Source: Rhizorhapis suberifaciens
GTDB taxonomy: Bacteria; Pseudomonadota; Alphaproteobacteria; Sphingomonadales; Sphingomonadaceae
Length of the DNA: 64,000 bases
NCBI RefSeq assembly: GCF_014200045.1
Contig: NZ_JACHOV010000006.1
Location: forward strand, 1 to 64,000
Direction of reading: 5' to 3'
Every line of letters begins with the position of its first letter. Position 1 is the first letter of the stretch. Positions 26,844 to 35,972 of the stretch are shown here, one piece after another. The notes below the pieces were generated by a model, which saw nothing but the letters and a program-made list of their open reading frames with translations, was not told the origin of the DNA and did no database searches. Position numbers and translations under genes: made by a program.

Positions 26844-27869
26844 ATGCAACGGCTTTTTTGCACTAAGGGGCGGACTGCTCCTGAAGTGTCGGACTATTGG
26901 GCGGCTATTGCTGCGCGAGAGTTTTACGATGGTACGGTCGAGTTCGATGCACCGGGCACCCCGGACTTCTCGTTCGACAAGGCGCTAAGCTATCCCGTCT
27001 CCCTGACGAAGCTGTCATCGACATCGGGGATATCCTATCGCCGGACCCAGCAGGACATTCGCAAAAACAATGTGGGATTTCGCGTGATCTGGTTCGTCCG
27101 CCGCGGGTCCTTGCAGATCGTCCGGTCGCAAGGAACGTGCGACGTCGATGAAGGCTATGCCGCGATCGTGGATTCGGGCCCGCCGTTCTACAACAGGGTC
27201 ACGCCGGATTCGCAGGGTGTCCATGAATCATGCCAGTTGATCATACCTGCTTCCCTGTTTCTGACGCATCTGCAGGAGGCCGACAAGCTTGCTGCCCCCT
27301 TTTCGCTCAATACGCCAGAAGGGCAGGTCGTTCTGCACTTGCTCGACCTGCTCATTCGGGATGGCGAAAATCTGAGCCGTCGTACGGCGTTGCCGCTCAG
27401 CGAAAGCCTGCTGGAGGCAATCGCCGACTGCATGGGCTACAGGAGCGCGAGCCTGCCTCGCCGTCAGCGCCTGGTGGACAAGCGCCTGGCCGACATTGAG
27501 AACTATATCTTGATGAATCTTTCCGACCCCGATCTCTGTTACGATCGCGTGGCGGCCAGTTGCGGCATATCCCCACGCTATCTTTGCTATGTCCTCAAGG
27601 CGAACAACACATCCTTTTCCGAATTGCTCTGGAAGAACCGCCTGCCCAAGGCACGGGATCTGTTGGTGGCACCGGCAACCCGGGATTATCCGATCCATGA
27701 GATCGCGTTCATGTCGGGTTTCAAGAGCGCCGCGCATTTCAGCCGCATGTTCAAGGCCGCCTATGGCTGCCCGCCCCGCGAGTTCCGTATGGCAGGGGTT
27801 CAACCGAAATTAGCAGATTTCGGTCAAATCGGCGTCGACCTGCATATGCTAGAACGCATAGCCGCCTGA
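26844..27869 (+). CDS. AraC-family transcriptional regulator
   Basis: The product has 341 residues from ATG 26844, which has GGAGGATAGG directly upstream; ATG 26832 would place that site inside the gene. The N-terminal half is a cupin-like sensing domain of the AraC-binding-domain-like type (RVIWFVRRGSLQIVR, then DEGYAAIVDSGPPFYN). The C-terminal double helix-turn-helix is complete: VAASCGISPRYLCYVLKAN and IHEIAFMSGFKSAAHFSRMF, then YGCPPREFR. It probably controls the acyl-CoA dehydrogenase and hydratase genes downstream or the amidohydrolase upstream. Confidence 0.9.
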   Translation: MQRLFCTKGRTAPEVSDYWAAIAAREFYDGTVEFDAPGTPDFSFDKALSYPVSLTKLSSTSGISYRRTQQDIRKNNVGFRVIWFVRRGSLQIVRSQGTCDVDEGYAAIVDSGPPFYNRVTPDSQGVHESCQLIIPASLFLTHLQEADKLAAPFSLNTPEGQVVLHLLDLLIRDGENLSRRTALPLSESLLEAIADCMGYRSASLPRRQRLVDKRLADIENYILMNLSDPDLCYDRVAASCGISPRYLCYVLKANNTSFSELLWKNRLPKARDLLVAPATRDYPIHEIAFMSGFKSAAHFSRMFKAAYGCPPREFRMAGVQPKLADFGQIGVDLHMLERIAA

Positions 27870-28348
27870 AGTGCCGGTCGGCGCCGAGAGGGTGCGCGCC
27901 GGCAGGATGCAGGGAGGATCGAAGGCTGTCCAAACCTGATCGGTGTCGACTCTGAGATTGAAACCATAGTCTATGGCCTGGGATCAGGCGGCGGAGGGGC
28001 TCACGTCCGGGGAGCGACCGGCTGGTTCAAGCGGGATTCAAGCCTGATCATGTCTCGCTCTCTGCTGTGAATGTGATGCGTGGATGCGCGCTGCGGCAGA
28101 TCCCGCCCCGCTACCTGATCGCAACATTCTGTTTTTGCCGAACGCTTCTACACTTCGGCCGATGGATTTTGCCGACATTGGAATGGGACGGTCGGGCAGC
28201 ATGCGTGGCTGCGCAATGCCGCCTTTGTCTGTAGCCGAATTGGGTTTTGCGTCTGGTCTCCCCCCGCTTCTCCAAGCGATCAGTCGCGCTTATGCCCGCT
28301 GCTACGCTTCAAGTTGCCCGTCATGCCGGGCACACAAAGGGGGATTGA
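27870..28348. promoter_or_regulatory. Regulatory gap before acyl-CoA dehydrogenase operon
   Basis: This 479-bp gap has no credible gene. It contains a perfect palindrome CCATAG-T-CTATGG at 27964-27976, which could be a regulator site about 380 bp before the dehydrogenase start. A promoter for the operon beginning at 28349 is expected here. Confidence 0.4.
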
Positions 28349-29512
28349 GTGGCTGCTTTTGATTTGCCGAGACCTGCATTCATGGACAGCGACGAGTTGC
28401 GCATGCTGCGGGATGCCGCCGATCGCTTCCTCGACGAGCATGCGGGCGCCGCAGCTTCGGCCAAATGGCGGGACCAGGGCTTTGTCGATCGTGAGACCTG
28501 GACCGCCGCGGCGAATGTCGGCCTGCTCGGCGTTGGGATCCCGCAAGCCTATGGCGGTGCGGGCGCGGATTTTCGCTATGACGCCCTGCTGATCGAGCGA
28601 TTGGGCATCAAGCATGCGCTCAATTTTGCCCTGCCGCTGCACAATGCCGTCGTTGCGCCCTATCTAATTGACTATGCCAGCGAGGACCAGAAGCAACGCT
28701 GGCTGCCAGGCGCCGTCACGGGCGAGAATATCCTGGCGGTGGCCATGAGCGAGCCGGGCGCCGGATCGGACCTGCAGGCGATGCGCACGACGGCCATCCA
28801 CGACGGTGACAGCTACGTCATCAGCGGCCAGAAGACATTCATTTCCAACGGCTATCACGCCAATATCATCATCATAGCGGCGAAGACGGACGTCAGCGTC
28901 GGAGCCAAGGGTATTTCACTGTTCGTTGTCGAGACCGACAAGGTGGAAGGTTTCGAGCGCGGTCGCCTGCTCGACAAATTGGGGCAGGAGGGTCGCGATA
29001 CCGCCGAACTCTTCTTTTCGGACATGCGCGTGCCGGCCGAAAATCTACTGGGCGGCGTCGAGGGTCAGGGCTTCAAGATGCTAATGACCAAGCTGCCCCA
29101 GGAGCGGCTGGTGATCGCCTGGCAGGCCATGGGTATGATCGAAGCCGCGCTGGCGCTCACGGTGGATTATGTCAAGCAGCGTCAGGCCTTTGGTAAAACA
29201 TTGTTCGACCTCCAGAATACGCAGTTCAAGCTCGCCGAGTGCAAGACGCAGGCTACGATCGCCAAGACGTTTCTCTACTATTGCACCGAAAAGCTGCTGG
29301 AGGGACAGCTCGATGCTGCAACAGCATCGATGGCCAAATATTGGATCACCGAAGCACAGGGCAAGATCATCGATGAATGCCTCCAACTGTTCGGCGGCTA
29401 TGGCTATATTCTCGAATATCCGATTGCCGAAATGTACAAGGATGCCCGCGCCTTTCGCATTTACGGCGGCGCCAACGAAATCATGAAACTGCTGATTGCG
29501 CGATCGCTTTAA
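28349..29512 (+). CDS. Acyl-CoA dehydrogenase
   Basis: The 387-residue protein starts with GTG at 28349 behind AAAGGGGGAT. It has the full ACAD fold: an alpha domain to about residue 120, the flavin motif LAVAMSEPGAGSDLQ near 128, SGQKTFISNGYHANI near 157, and the C-terminal bundle with RQAFGKTLFDLQNTQFKLAE and LQLFGGYGYILEYPIAEMYKDARAFRIYGG split over the last 60 residues. The catalytic Glu is expected in the YGGANEIMK segment. It oxidises an acyl-CoA to the 2-enoyl-CoA using FAD and electron-transfer flavoprotein. It heads an operon with hydratase, thiolase and SDR genes. Confidence 0.92.
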   Translation: MAAFDLPRPAFMDSDELRMLRDAADRFLDEHAGAAASAKWRDQGFVDRETWTAAANVGLLGVGIPQAYGGAGADFRYDALLIERLGIKHALNFALPLHNAVVAPYLIDYASEDQKQRWLPGAVTGENILAVAMSEPGAGSDLQAMRTTAIHDGDSYVISGQKTFISNGYHANIIIIAAKTDVSVGAKGISLFVVETDKVEGFERGRLLDKLGQEGRDTAELFFSDMRVPAENLLGGVEGQGFKMLMTKLPQERLVIAWQAMGMIEAALALTVDYVKQRQAFGKTLFDLQNTQFKLAECKTQATIAKTFLYYCTEKLLEGQLDAATASMAKYWITEAQGKIIDECLQLFGGYGYILEYPIAEMYKDARAFRIYGGANEIMKLLIARSL

Positions 29513-29543
29513 CCGCGTTCGATCTACCTGGGGATGAACTCAC

Positions 29544-30302
29544 ATGGCCGTGGACTTCGACATCACTGGCGGCATCGCCGTCATTACGATCAACCGCCCC
29601 GAGGCGCGCAATGCGGTCGATCGGGAAACGGCCCTGGCGGTGGAAGCTGCGGTCAAGCGGATCGATGGCGAAAAGGACATCCGCGTCGGCGTCATAACCG
29701 GTGCCGGCGGCAATTTCTGCGCGGGCATGGACCTCAAGGCCTTTCTGCGTGGAGAAGTTGTGCGTCTGCCGGGAACGGGCTTCGCCGGTGTTACCCAGGG
29801 CTATTGTTCCAAGCCCCTGATCGCGGCGGTCGAGGGCTATGCGCTGGCCGGCGGCTTCGAGATCGCGCTGGCATGCGACATGGTCGTGGCCGCCGAAGAT
29901 GCGCGCTTCGGCCTGACGGAGGCGAAGCGGGGGCTGGTGGCCAATGCCGGCGGCCTGGTGCGCCTGCCGCGCCAGTTGCCGATCAAGATCGCGACCGAAC
30001 TGGTGCTGGTCGGCGATCTGCATCCCGCCTCGCTGCTCGCCACGCATGGGCTGATCAACAAGGTGACAGGGAATGGCGGTGCGCTGGACGGCGCGCTGGA
30101 ACTGGCACGCCAGATCGCGGCGAACGGCCCGCTGGCGGTGGCGATCAGCCGACAGGTGATGAGCGAGAGCCTCGAATGGCCTGTCGATGAACTGTTCGAC
30201 CGCCAGAACGCGATCACAGCGGCGGTCTTTGCATCCCAAGACGCCAAGGAGGGGGCGCGCGCTTTCGCGGAGAAGCGCGCACCCGTCTGGCGCGGCGAAT
30301 AA
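29544..30302 (+). CDS. Enoyl-CoA hydratase
   Basis: This is a full crotonase-fold protein of 252 residues. It has NRPEARNAVDR at the N-terminus, GAGGNFCAGMDLKAFLRG near 52, and VEGYALAGGFEIALACD near 95, followed by FGLTEAKRGLVANAGGLVRL, where an acidic residue sits at the usual catalytic position. The end GARAFAEKRAPVWRG is complete. It should hydrate the enoyl-CoA made by the dehydrogenase 31 bp upstream, in a cytoplasmic beta-oxidation-like pathway. Confidence 0.9.
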   Translation: MAVDFDITGGIAVITINRPEARNAVDRETALAVEAAVKRIDGEKDIRVGVITGAGGNFCAGMDLKAFLRGEVVRLPGTGFAGVTQGYCSKPLIAAVEGYALAGGFEIALACDMVVAAEDARFGLTEAKRGLVANAGGLVRLPRQLPIKIATELVLVGDLHPASLLATHGLINKVTGNGGALDGALELARQIAANGPLAVAISRQVMSESLEWPVDELFDRQNAITAAVFASQDAKEGARAFAEKRAPVWRGE

Positions 30303-30441
30303 ACTGGCCTCTTTTGATGGGCGGGCGCTGGCAACAAGGTGCTCAAAAGAGAATTGCGGGATCGCTTCATGGCAGTTGGCCTGGAGTAGGTCGGCATTCG
30401 CCGCGAAAGCAAATTCAGGACCAGATGGTGTCCGGTCACGA

Positions 30442-30711
30442 TCGCGCGATTGCCTGTTCGAAAAGGTGACGGGGCGCCACTCCATGGCGGTCGGTGGCGT
30501 CGGTATCAATCAAGGGGTCTACGACAGTGGCAGCGCGACCAAGGCTGTGGAGAATGTCGAACCGTTGCTGAACCGCTTTGATGCTGGCGAATTCGATTTG
30601 GTAGCGGTCGGGCGCGCCATGCTGGGCGATGCGCAATGGGCGCGCAAGACGCGGGTCGGGGAACCGATCCACGCCTATGATGCTGGGCTTCACCTGCCCA
30701 GCCTGCTTTGA
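30442..30711 (+). pseudogene. C-terminal fragment of an Old Yellow Enzyme-type NADH:flavin oxidoreductase
   Basis: The frame ending at 30711 reads VTGRHSMAVGGVGI, then GEFDLVAVGRAMLGDAQWARK, the FMN phosphate-binding end of the OYE / 2,4-dienoyl-CoA reductase barrel. Only the last 85 or so residues exist; nothing upstream of about 30442 resembles the missing 280. The fragment has a proper stop but no plausible start of its own. 2,4-dienoyl-CoA reductases often accompany such operons, so this is probably a lost member of the pathway. Confidence 0.7.
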
Positions 30712-30850
30712 GTGCATTGGGGTCATTTGACCCTGCTTGCAGCGATATTTATCTGGTCGCCAAAAACCCGCGCGGTTGCGACTGCGCCGGGTTATGGCAC
30801 TCGCCATCGTAACCGCTGATGCCGGTCAGAAGCCCGAAAGGTGTCCCATA

Positions 30851-32035
30851 GTGCAGAATATCCCAGTAATCGTGGACATCGTCCGCTCCCCTATCGGACG
30901 GGGCAAGGCCGAAGTCGGCGCGCTGTCGGGTACGCATCCCGTCGACCTGTTGAGCCAGGTCCTTACCCGGTTGGTGGACCGCAACAAGCTTGACCCGGGC
31001 ACGGTGGACGACCTGATCGTCGGCTGTGTCAGTCAGGTGGCCGAGCAAGCCGTAACGCCGGGGCGCACGGCGTGGCTCGCGGCGGGCTATCCCGTCCATG
31101 TTCCCTCCACCGTGGTCGATCGCCGCTGCGGGTCCAGCCAGCAGGCCGTGCATTTTGCCGCCCATGGCATTGCGGCTGGCGCTTATGACATCGTGATCGC
31201 CGGTGGCGTGGAATCGATGAGCCGCGTGCCGATGTTCACCGCTCGCCAAGGCGCCGAGCCGAACGGCTCCATCTTCAACGCGCGTTTCCCCGAAGGGCTG
31301 GTCAATCAGGGCATTTCGGCCGAACTGATCGCCGCGAAATGGGGGATCAGCCGACAGGAGATGGACGCCTTCTCCGCCCAGTCGCATCAGCGCGCCGCAG
31401 CCGCTTGGGCCGCTGGTCATTATGACAATGAGGTCGTGCCAATCAAGACCGCGAACGGCCTGTTCGAGAGGGACGAAACGATCCGGGCCAGTACGACGGC
31501 GGAATCGCTCGCGGCGCTAAAGACGTCCTTCAATAGTGACTCGATGAGCGCGCGCTTCCCCCAGATCAACTGGAGCATCACGGCAGGCAACAGTTCGCAG
31601 ATATCCGACGGCGCGTCGTTGGCGCTGATGATGAGCGAAGCCACCGCCAACCGGCTGGGCCTCAGGCCACGCGCGCGCTTCGTCGCGTTCGACGTGGTCG
31701 CTGATGATCCGCTGCTGATGCTGACCGCGCCGCTTCCGGCGACCCACCGCGTCCTCAAGAAGGCCGGCCTGACCGCCGACCAGATCGACCATTTCGAGGT
31801 CAACGAGGCATTCGCGCCGGTGCCGCTCGCCTGGTTGCGCGAGCACAAGGTCGACCCGGCCAAGCTCAATCCGGCAGGCGGCGCGATCGCGACCGGGCAT
31901 CCTCTGGGCGGATCGGGCACGAAGCTGATGGCGACCATGCTGAATGCACTGGAGCGCACGGGCGGGCGCTACGGGCTCCAGACAATGTGCGAAGCGGGCG
32001 GCATGGCCAATGCCACGATCATTGAACGTCTTTGA
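30851..32035 (+). CDS. Thiolase (acetyl-CoA acyltransferase)
   Basis: The product has 394 residues from GTG 30851 (AAAGGTG upstream); ATG 30737 adds an unlikely leader. Active-site features are C93 in VVDRRCGSSQQA, EVNEAFAP near 315, the histidine in GGAIATGHPLGGSG near 345 and the second cysteine in TMCEAGGMANA near 377. It cleaves a 3-oxoacyl-CoA with CoA to a shortened acyl-CoA and acetyl- or propionyl-CoA. It stands directly before a 3-hydroxyacyl-CoA-type SDR, so the operon encodes all four beta-oxidation activities. Confidence 0.92.
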   Translation: MQNIPVIVDIVRSPIGRGKAEVGALSGTHPVDLLSQVLTRLVDRNKLDPGTVDDLIVGCVSQVAEQAVTPGRTAWLAAGYPVHVPSTVVDRRCGSSQQAVHFAAHGIAAGAYDIVIAGGVESMSRVPMFTARQGAEPNGSIFNARFPEGLVNQGISAELIAAKWGISRQEMDAFSAQSHQRAAAAWAAGHYDNEVVPIKTANGLFERDETIRASTTAESLAALKTSFNSDSMSARFPQINWSITAGNSSQISDGASLALMMSEATANRLGLRPRARFVAFDVVADDPLLMLTAPLPATHRVLKKAGLTADQIDHFEVNEAFAPVPLAWLREHKVDPAKLNPAGGAIATGHPLGGSGTKLMATMLNALERTGGRYGLQTMCEAGGMANATIIERL

Positions 32036-32054
32036 TTAACAAGGGGATAGAGTT

Positions 32055-32816
32055 GTGAAAATTGATGGCAACTTGGTGGCCGTCGTCACCGGTGGTGCGT
32101 CGGGCCTGGGCCGGGCGTCAGCCGAGAAGCTGTTGGCCGGTGGCGCCAAAGTCGTCATCGCCGACCTTTCTTCCTCGGACGGAGAGGCCGTGGCACGCGA
32201 AATCGGCGCGACGTTCGTGCCGGCCGACGTCACCAGCGAAGAGCAGATGAATGCGGTTTTCGATACGGCCGACGCTTTGGGACCATTGCGTGCCGTGATC
32301 CATTGTGCGGGGCGCGGCGGCCCGATCCGGGTCGTCGACAAGCATGGCAATCCCGGCTCGCTCGAAACCTATGAAATGGTCGTCCGCATCAATCTGATCG
32401 GCAGTTTCAACGTGCTGCGTCTGGGCGCGGCGCGTATGGCCAAGGCGGATCTGGTCGATGGCGAACGCGGTGTCGTCATCATGACCGCATCGGTCGCGGC
32501 CTTTGAGGGGCAGATCGGCCAGATTCCCTATGCCTCGGCAAAGGCTGGAATCGTCGGCATGACCATCGTCGCCGCGCGCGATCTGGCCGGCCGCGCGATC
32601 CGCGTCTGCACCATCGCCCCCGGCACGTTCGATACCCCCATCCTCGCGCGCTTGAGCGAGGATGTGCGCGAAAGCCTCGCCAAGGCCGTGCCGCATCCCT
32701 CACGCCTTGGCCAGCCGTCCGAGTTCGCCATGCTGGCGGCTTCCATCATCGAAAATCCCATGCTGAACGGCGAAACGATCCGTCTGGACGGTGCCATCAG
32801 GATGCCGCCGCGATGA
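32055..32816 (+). CDS. SDR, 3-hydroxyacyl-CoA dehydrogenase type 2-like
   Basis: The 253-residue protein starts with GTG 32055 behind AAGGGGATAG. It has [25 protein letters not shown] in place of NNAG, and the catalytic YASAKAG. The segment [19 protein letters not shown] and the end [20 protein letters not shown], then [12 protein letters not shown] match the HSD17B10 / 3-hydroxy-2-methylbutyryl-CoA dehydrogenase group. It should oxidise a 3-hydroxyacyl-CoA with NAD+. It follows the thiolase by 19 bp and overlaps a degraded hydratase by ATGA. Confidence 0.88.
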   Translation: MKIDGNLVAVVTGGASGLGRASAEKLLAGGAKVVIADLSSSDGEAVAREIGATFVPADVTSEEQMNAVFDTADALGPLRAVIHCAGRGGPIRVVDKHGNPGSLETYEMVVRINLIGSFNVLRLGAARMAKADLVDGERGVVIMTASVAAFEGQIGQIPYASAKAGIVGMTIVAARDLAGRAIRVCTIAPGTFDTPILARLSEDVRESLAKAVPHPSRLGQPSEFAMLAASIIENPMLNGETIRLDGAIRMPPR

Positions 32817-33010
32817 CCGGCGCCCTGCGGCGAAGCGAGGTCGATGGCATATTGACCCTGACGCTGAACAAGCCCGAACTGCGCAATCCGATATCGGACA
32901 AGGACGTTCTGGCGGCGGTGGTGCAGGCCATCTGTCATGCGACGGCGGACCACGAGGAAGCGGTCAACGCCTTCCTGGAAAAACGCGCGCCGTCATTCAC
33001 GGCCGCCTGA
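32813..33010 (+). pseudogene. Enoyl-CoA hydratase with large in-frame internal deletion
   Basis: This 65-codon frame begins like a crotonase (SEVDGILTLTLNKPELRNPI, then SDKDVLAAVVQAI) and after about residue 40 jumps directly to the typical C-terminus (TADHEEAVNAFLEKRAPSFT). The central 190 or so residues, with both oxyanion-hole segments, are missing while the frame is kept. The ATGA overlap with the SDR stop and the original stop codon are preserved. The short product cannot be catalytic. Confidence 0.75.
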
Positions 33011-33027
33011 GGCGAAGGGTTGCTCGG

Positions 33028-34209
33028 ATGAGTAGGGATCAGGAACTGGAATCGTTCCGCAGCGAAGTGCGCGACTGGCTGGCGACCAACGTGCCTGCGG
33101 ACTGGCGAACCCGGCAGGCCGGGGACAATATCGAGGGTTTTCTCGCGTCGCAGCGTGAATGGCTGAAGCGTCTGGCATCCGCTGGCTATGCGACGCCGCA
33201 TTGGCCCGCAGGCTGGCCGGGTGGCGGGCGCTCGCTCGCCGAGCAGGTTGCGCTGTTCGAGGAGATCGCCCGCGCGGGCGCGCCGCGCATGAGCCTGTTC
33301 TTCGTCTCGCTCTATCATGCCGCGATGACTCTGGTCGAATGCGGCACCAAGGCGCAGCAGGACAAATATCTTCCCGGCATCCAGAATGGAGATATCTGGG
33401 CACAGGGGTTTTCTGAACCTGGCGCCGGTTCCGACCTTGCAAGCCTCAAGACCCGCGCTCAACTCAAGGGCGATCATTATGTGGTGAACGGCCAGAAAAT
33501 CTGGTCGACCCTGGGGCAGTTCGCTGATTACTGCATGCTGCTGGTCCGCACCGATCCGACGGCCAGGAAGCAGGCCGGCATCACCTTCCTGCTGATGGAC
33601 ATGAAGGCCAAGGGCGTCACCGTCCGCCCGATCCGTCAGGCGACTGGTGACGAGGAATTTGCCGAAATATTCCTCGATGACGTGGAAATTCCGATAGAGA
33701 ACCGCGTCGGTGCGGAAAATGAGGGATGGGGGGTGGCGCAGGTCACGCTGTCATCCGAGCGGGGCCTGACCCTGGTAGAACTGACCGAGCGCATGTATCG
33801 TTCACTGTGGCTGGTGGTGGATGCCGCCGATGGCCGCGAAGGCGGGATCGATGGCGAGACCCGCCGCCGGATTGTCGATCTCGCGACCCGGATCGAAGCC
33901 GTGCGCGCGATGATCGCGGAGTTCATGACCCGCCGCATGGCCGGCAACGAGCAGTTTGGCGACGCGTCGATCATCAAGTTGGCTTATGCGCGGACAGCGC
34001 GGGAATTTACCGCTCTTGGCCTGCGGCTTCGCGGCATCGATGGCACGCGCTTCACGCCCTATGTGCTGGGTGCGGGGTATGAAACGGGCAACTGGACGTT
34101 CGATTTCCTGAATAGCTACCAGTATAATATTGCGGGTGGCAGCAACGAAATTCAGCGCAACATTCTGGCCGAGCGTGTGCTGATGCTACCCAGGGAGAAG
34201 GTGGCATGA
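33028..34209 (+). CDS. Acyl-CoA dehydrogenase, large partner of a pair
   Basis: The product has 393 residues from ATG 33028. It shows HWPAGWPGGGRSLAEQ near 55, the flavin loop QGFSEPGAGSDLASLK near 128, NGQKIWSTLGQFADYCMLLV near 155, and an end YQYNIAGGSNEIQRNILAER. This HWPxxxGG type commonly forms a heteromer with a second, smaller ACAD, as in steroid side-chain and CoA-ester pathways. The gene overlaps the next ACAD gene by 4 bp (ATGA), supporting a two-subunit enzyme. The substrate is unknown but probably cyclic or branched. Confidence 0.92.
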   Translation: MSRDQELESFRSEVRDWLATNVPADWRTRQAGDNIEGFLASQREWLKRLASAGYATPHWPAGWPGGGRSLAEQVALFEEIARAGAPRMSLFFVSLYHAAMTLVECGTKAQQDKYLPGIQNGDIWAQGFSEPGAGSDLASLKTRAQLKGDHYVVNGQKIWSTLGQFADYCMLLVRTDPTARKQAGITFLLMDMKAKGVTVRPIRQATGDEEFAEIFLDDVEIPIENRVGAENEGWGVAQVTLSSERGLTLVELTERMYRSLWLVVDAADGREGGIDGETRRRIVDLATRIEAVRAMIAEFMTRRMAGNEQFGDASIIKLAYARTAREFTALGLRLRGIDGTRFTPYVLGAGYETGNWTFDFLNSYQYNIAGGSNEIQRNILAERVLMLPREKVA

Positions 34210-35306
34210 GCGAAGTGTTTGTGGACGATCCGGTCATCGATCCGGAGGAAATGCGCGATGCGGCCAAGCGCCTGCTCGCCGATCGGGTCGATATCCGTGC
34301 GACATATGCCGAGCCGTCGAGGGATGAAGCGGACCCGCTATTCAGCGCGATGACCGAACTGGGCTGGACGTTGCTCACCGTGCCTGCGGACATGGAAGGG
34401 TTGGGGCAATCCTTCGCGGCACTGGCACCCATCTATGAGGAAATGGGCCGGGTGACGGCACCCGTGGCGCTGTTCCCTTCGCTGGCGAGCCTGGAATTGC
34501 TGACGCTGGCGGATGCGGGGGATCAGGCGCACAAGCTGGCCGGACAGGTCGCGATTGGTGTAGCGCAAGTGGCGGTTGGCCTTGTGCCGCCGGGCGTATT
34601 GACCGTCAAAGGCGGAACATTGACCGGCGAGCTTGGGTCCGTCCCGGCGGATTCACGCACGACCCATCTGCTGGTGCTGATCGAGGACGAAAGCCCGTCA
34701 GCCTGGTTGGTCGATTTTGCGAGTGCTGGCGTGACGATGCAGCAGACCGAAATGTGGGACCGCAGCCGGCGCGTGATCGACATCTCACTCGATTGCGTGA
34801 GCGCCTCGGGCTTGCTGGAAAGCAGCGTGGCGGATGTGCTTGGGCGCGTGCGAGCTCATATCGACCTGGCGATTGCATGGGATTCGCTTGGCGGCGCGAA
34901 GCGATCCCTGGAGGAAACGGTCGCCTACATGCTCACGCGTCAGCAGTTCGGTCGCCAGATTGGCTCGTTCCAGGCGCTCAAGCACCGGGCGGCCGACCAT
35001 AAAGTCGCGATCGAGATCGCAGCCGCGCTGGTGCGCCATGCGACCGGAGCCTTCGCGGCCGGCCATGCCGGGGCGGAGATTCTTGCCGGTCAGGCACGGC
35101 TGATCGCCAATGACGCCTATCATGCGATGGCCGAGGATTCGGTCCAGCTGCACGGCGGGATCGGATTCACCTGGGAGCACGACTGTCATTTGTTCCTCAA
35201 GCGCGCGCTGCTCAATGAGATGCTCTACGAGACGCCGGATCAGCGCAGGGACCGGCTCGCGCCTTCAGTGATAGAGCATGCGATGGCGGATCGAGCCTGC
35301 ACGTGA
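34206..35306 (+). CDS. Acyl-CoA dehydrogenase, small partner of a pair
   Basis: The 366-residue ACAD homologue lacks the clear SEPGAGSD flavin loop of its neighbour and has instead a divergent centre. It keeps the C-terminal bundle (RQQFGRQIGSFQALKHRAAD near 242 and QLHGGIGFTWEHDCHLFLKR near 317). This pattern fits the partner subunit of a heteromeric alpha2beta2-type ACAD. It is coupled by ATGA overlap to the upstream ACAD gene. It ends the intact part of the operon. Confidence 0.88.
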   Translation: MSEVFVDDPVIDPEEMRDAAKRLLADRVDIRATYAEPSRDEADPLFSAMTELGWTLLTVPADMEGLGQSFAALAPIYEEMGRVTAPVALFPSLASLELLTLADAGDQAHKLAGQVAIGVAQVAVGLVPPGVLTVKGGTLTGELGSVPADSRTTHLLVLIEDESPSAWLVDFASAGVTMQQTEMWDRSRRVIDISLDCVSASGLLESSVADVLGRVRAHIDLAIAWDSLGGAKRSLEETVAYMLTRQQFGRQIGSFQALKHRAADHKVAIEIAAALVRHATGAFAAGHAGAEILAGQARLIANDAYHAMAEDSVQLHGGIGFTWEHDCHLFLKRALLNEMLYETPDQRRDRLAPSVIEHAMADRACT

Positions 35307-35668
35307 TCCCGACGATCTTCACCGGCGAGGATGACTGTGTTGCCGTCATCGCGCATCCCCATGCCGTGCATGTCGACGAACTGGACCACGCTTTGGTACA
35401 GGCGGTCGCTGACGCGCATATTCGCGCCATCGTATAGGCCGGGACCGGGATCATTTTCGACCGGCCACGAATGGCCGGTCAGGATTCACCCGGCCTGGCG
35501 CAGTTCCGGCTTGCCCCACCGCAGCCATGCGACAACCTCTATTATATGGACTGGGTTGCGCGACACGGGCTGCGGCAGGTCGAAGGCGACCATCCGGGCT
35601 GGTCGTGGCGCATAGACCCGGCGCTTTGGCAAAATCCGGAATGGCATGACAAATGGGACGCCAAATGA
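35303..35668 (+). pseudogene. Possible alpha/beta-hydrolase remnants
   Basis: A GTG frame at 35303-35437 reads VIPTIFTGEDDCVAVIAHPH, then AVHVDEL, which resembles the acid-loop end of an alpha/beta hydrolase. A second frame at 35471-35668 reads DNLYYMDWVARHGLR, then DHPGWSWRIDPALWQ, which resembles an internal part of such hydrolases. The two are in the opposite of the normal order and neither has a nucleophile elbow. I regard them as rearranged remains, but a short hypothetical protein at 35471 cannot be ruled out. Confidence 0.35.
35459..35480. other. Perfect 9-bp hairpin, possible 3' stem of the operon
   Basis: GACCGGCCA and TGGCCGGTC pair perfectly around CGAA, 150 bp after the last acyl-CoA dehydrogenase. 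TTTT precedes it on the plus strand and no T-run follows, so it would serve as a terminator only on the minus strand, weakly, or as an mRNA stability stem. Confidence 0.45.
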
Positions 35669-35972
35669 CGAAGGCGCGATCCGTTCGCGATCTTGCGGGG
35701 CGGAGCATCCAGGACCGACACACCGGACCAGTTTGCATCGGTCATGGCATTGCGGTGTCAGTTGCAAAAGTGATCGGCTGCGAGCAAGTTTGGCGGATCG
35801 CGCGGCCAGGCCAATGTTCCAAGCGCGCGTTTTGGTACACAGCAGCACTGAAATTTGTTTGCGCATGCAATCTTCATGAACGCTGATGCAAAACCTGCGT
35901 GGTGCAATATGTTCAGACTGACTGGGTGAGCTTCCATGGCTCGCTGAAGCGCGTAGTCTGAGGAGAGGCGCA

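Noticed and set aside
28084-28362. Plus-strand frame of 92 residues before the acyl-CoA dehydrogenase
   Set aside because: Low protein-like character, no ribosome site, and it overlaps the well-supported GTG start of the dehydrogenase; treated as intergenic.
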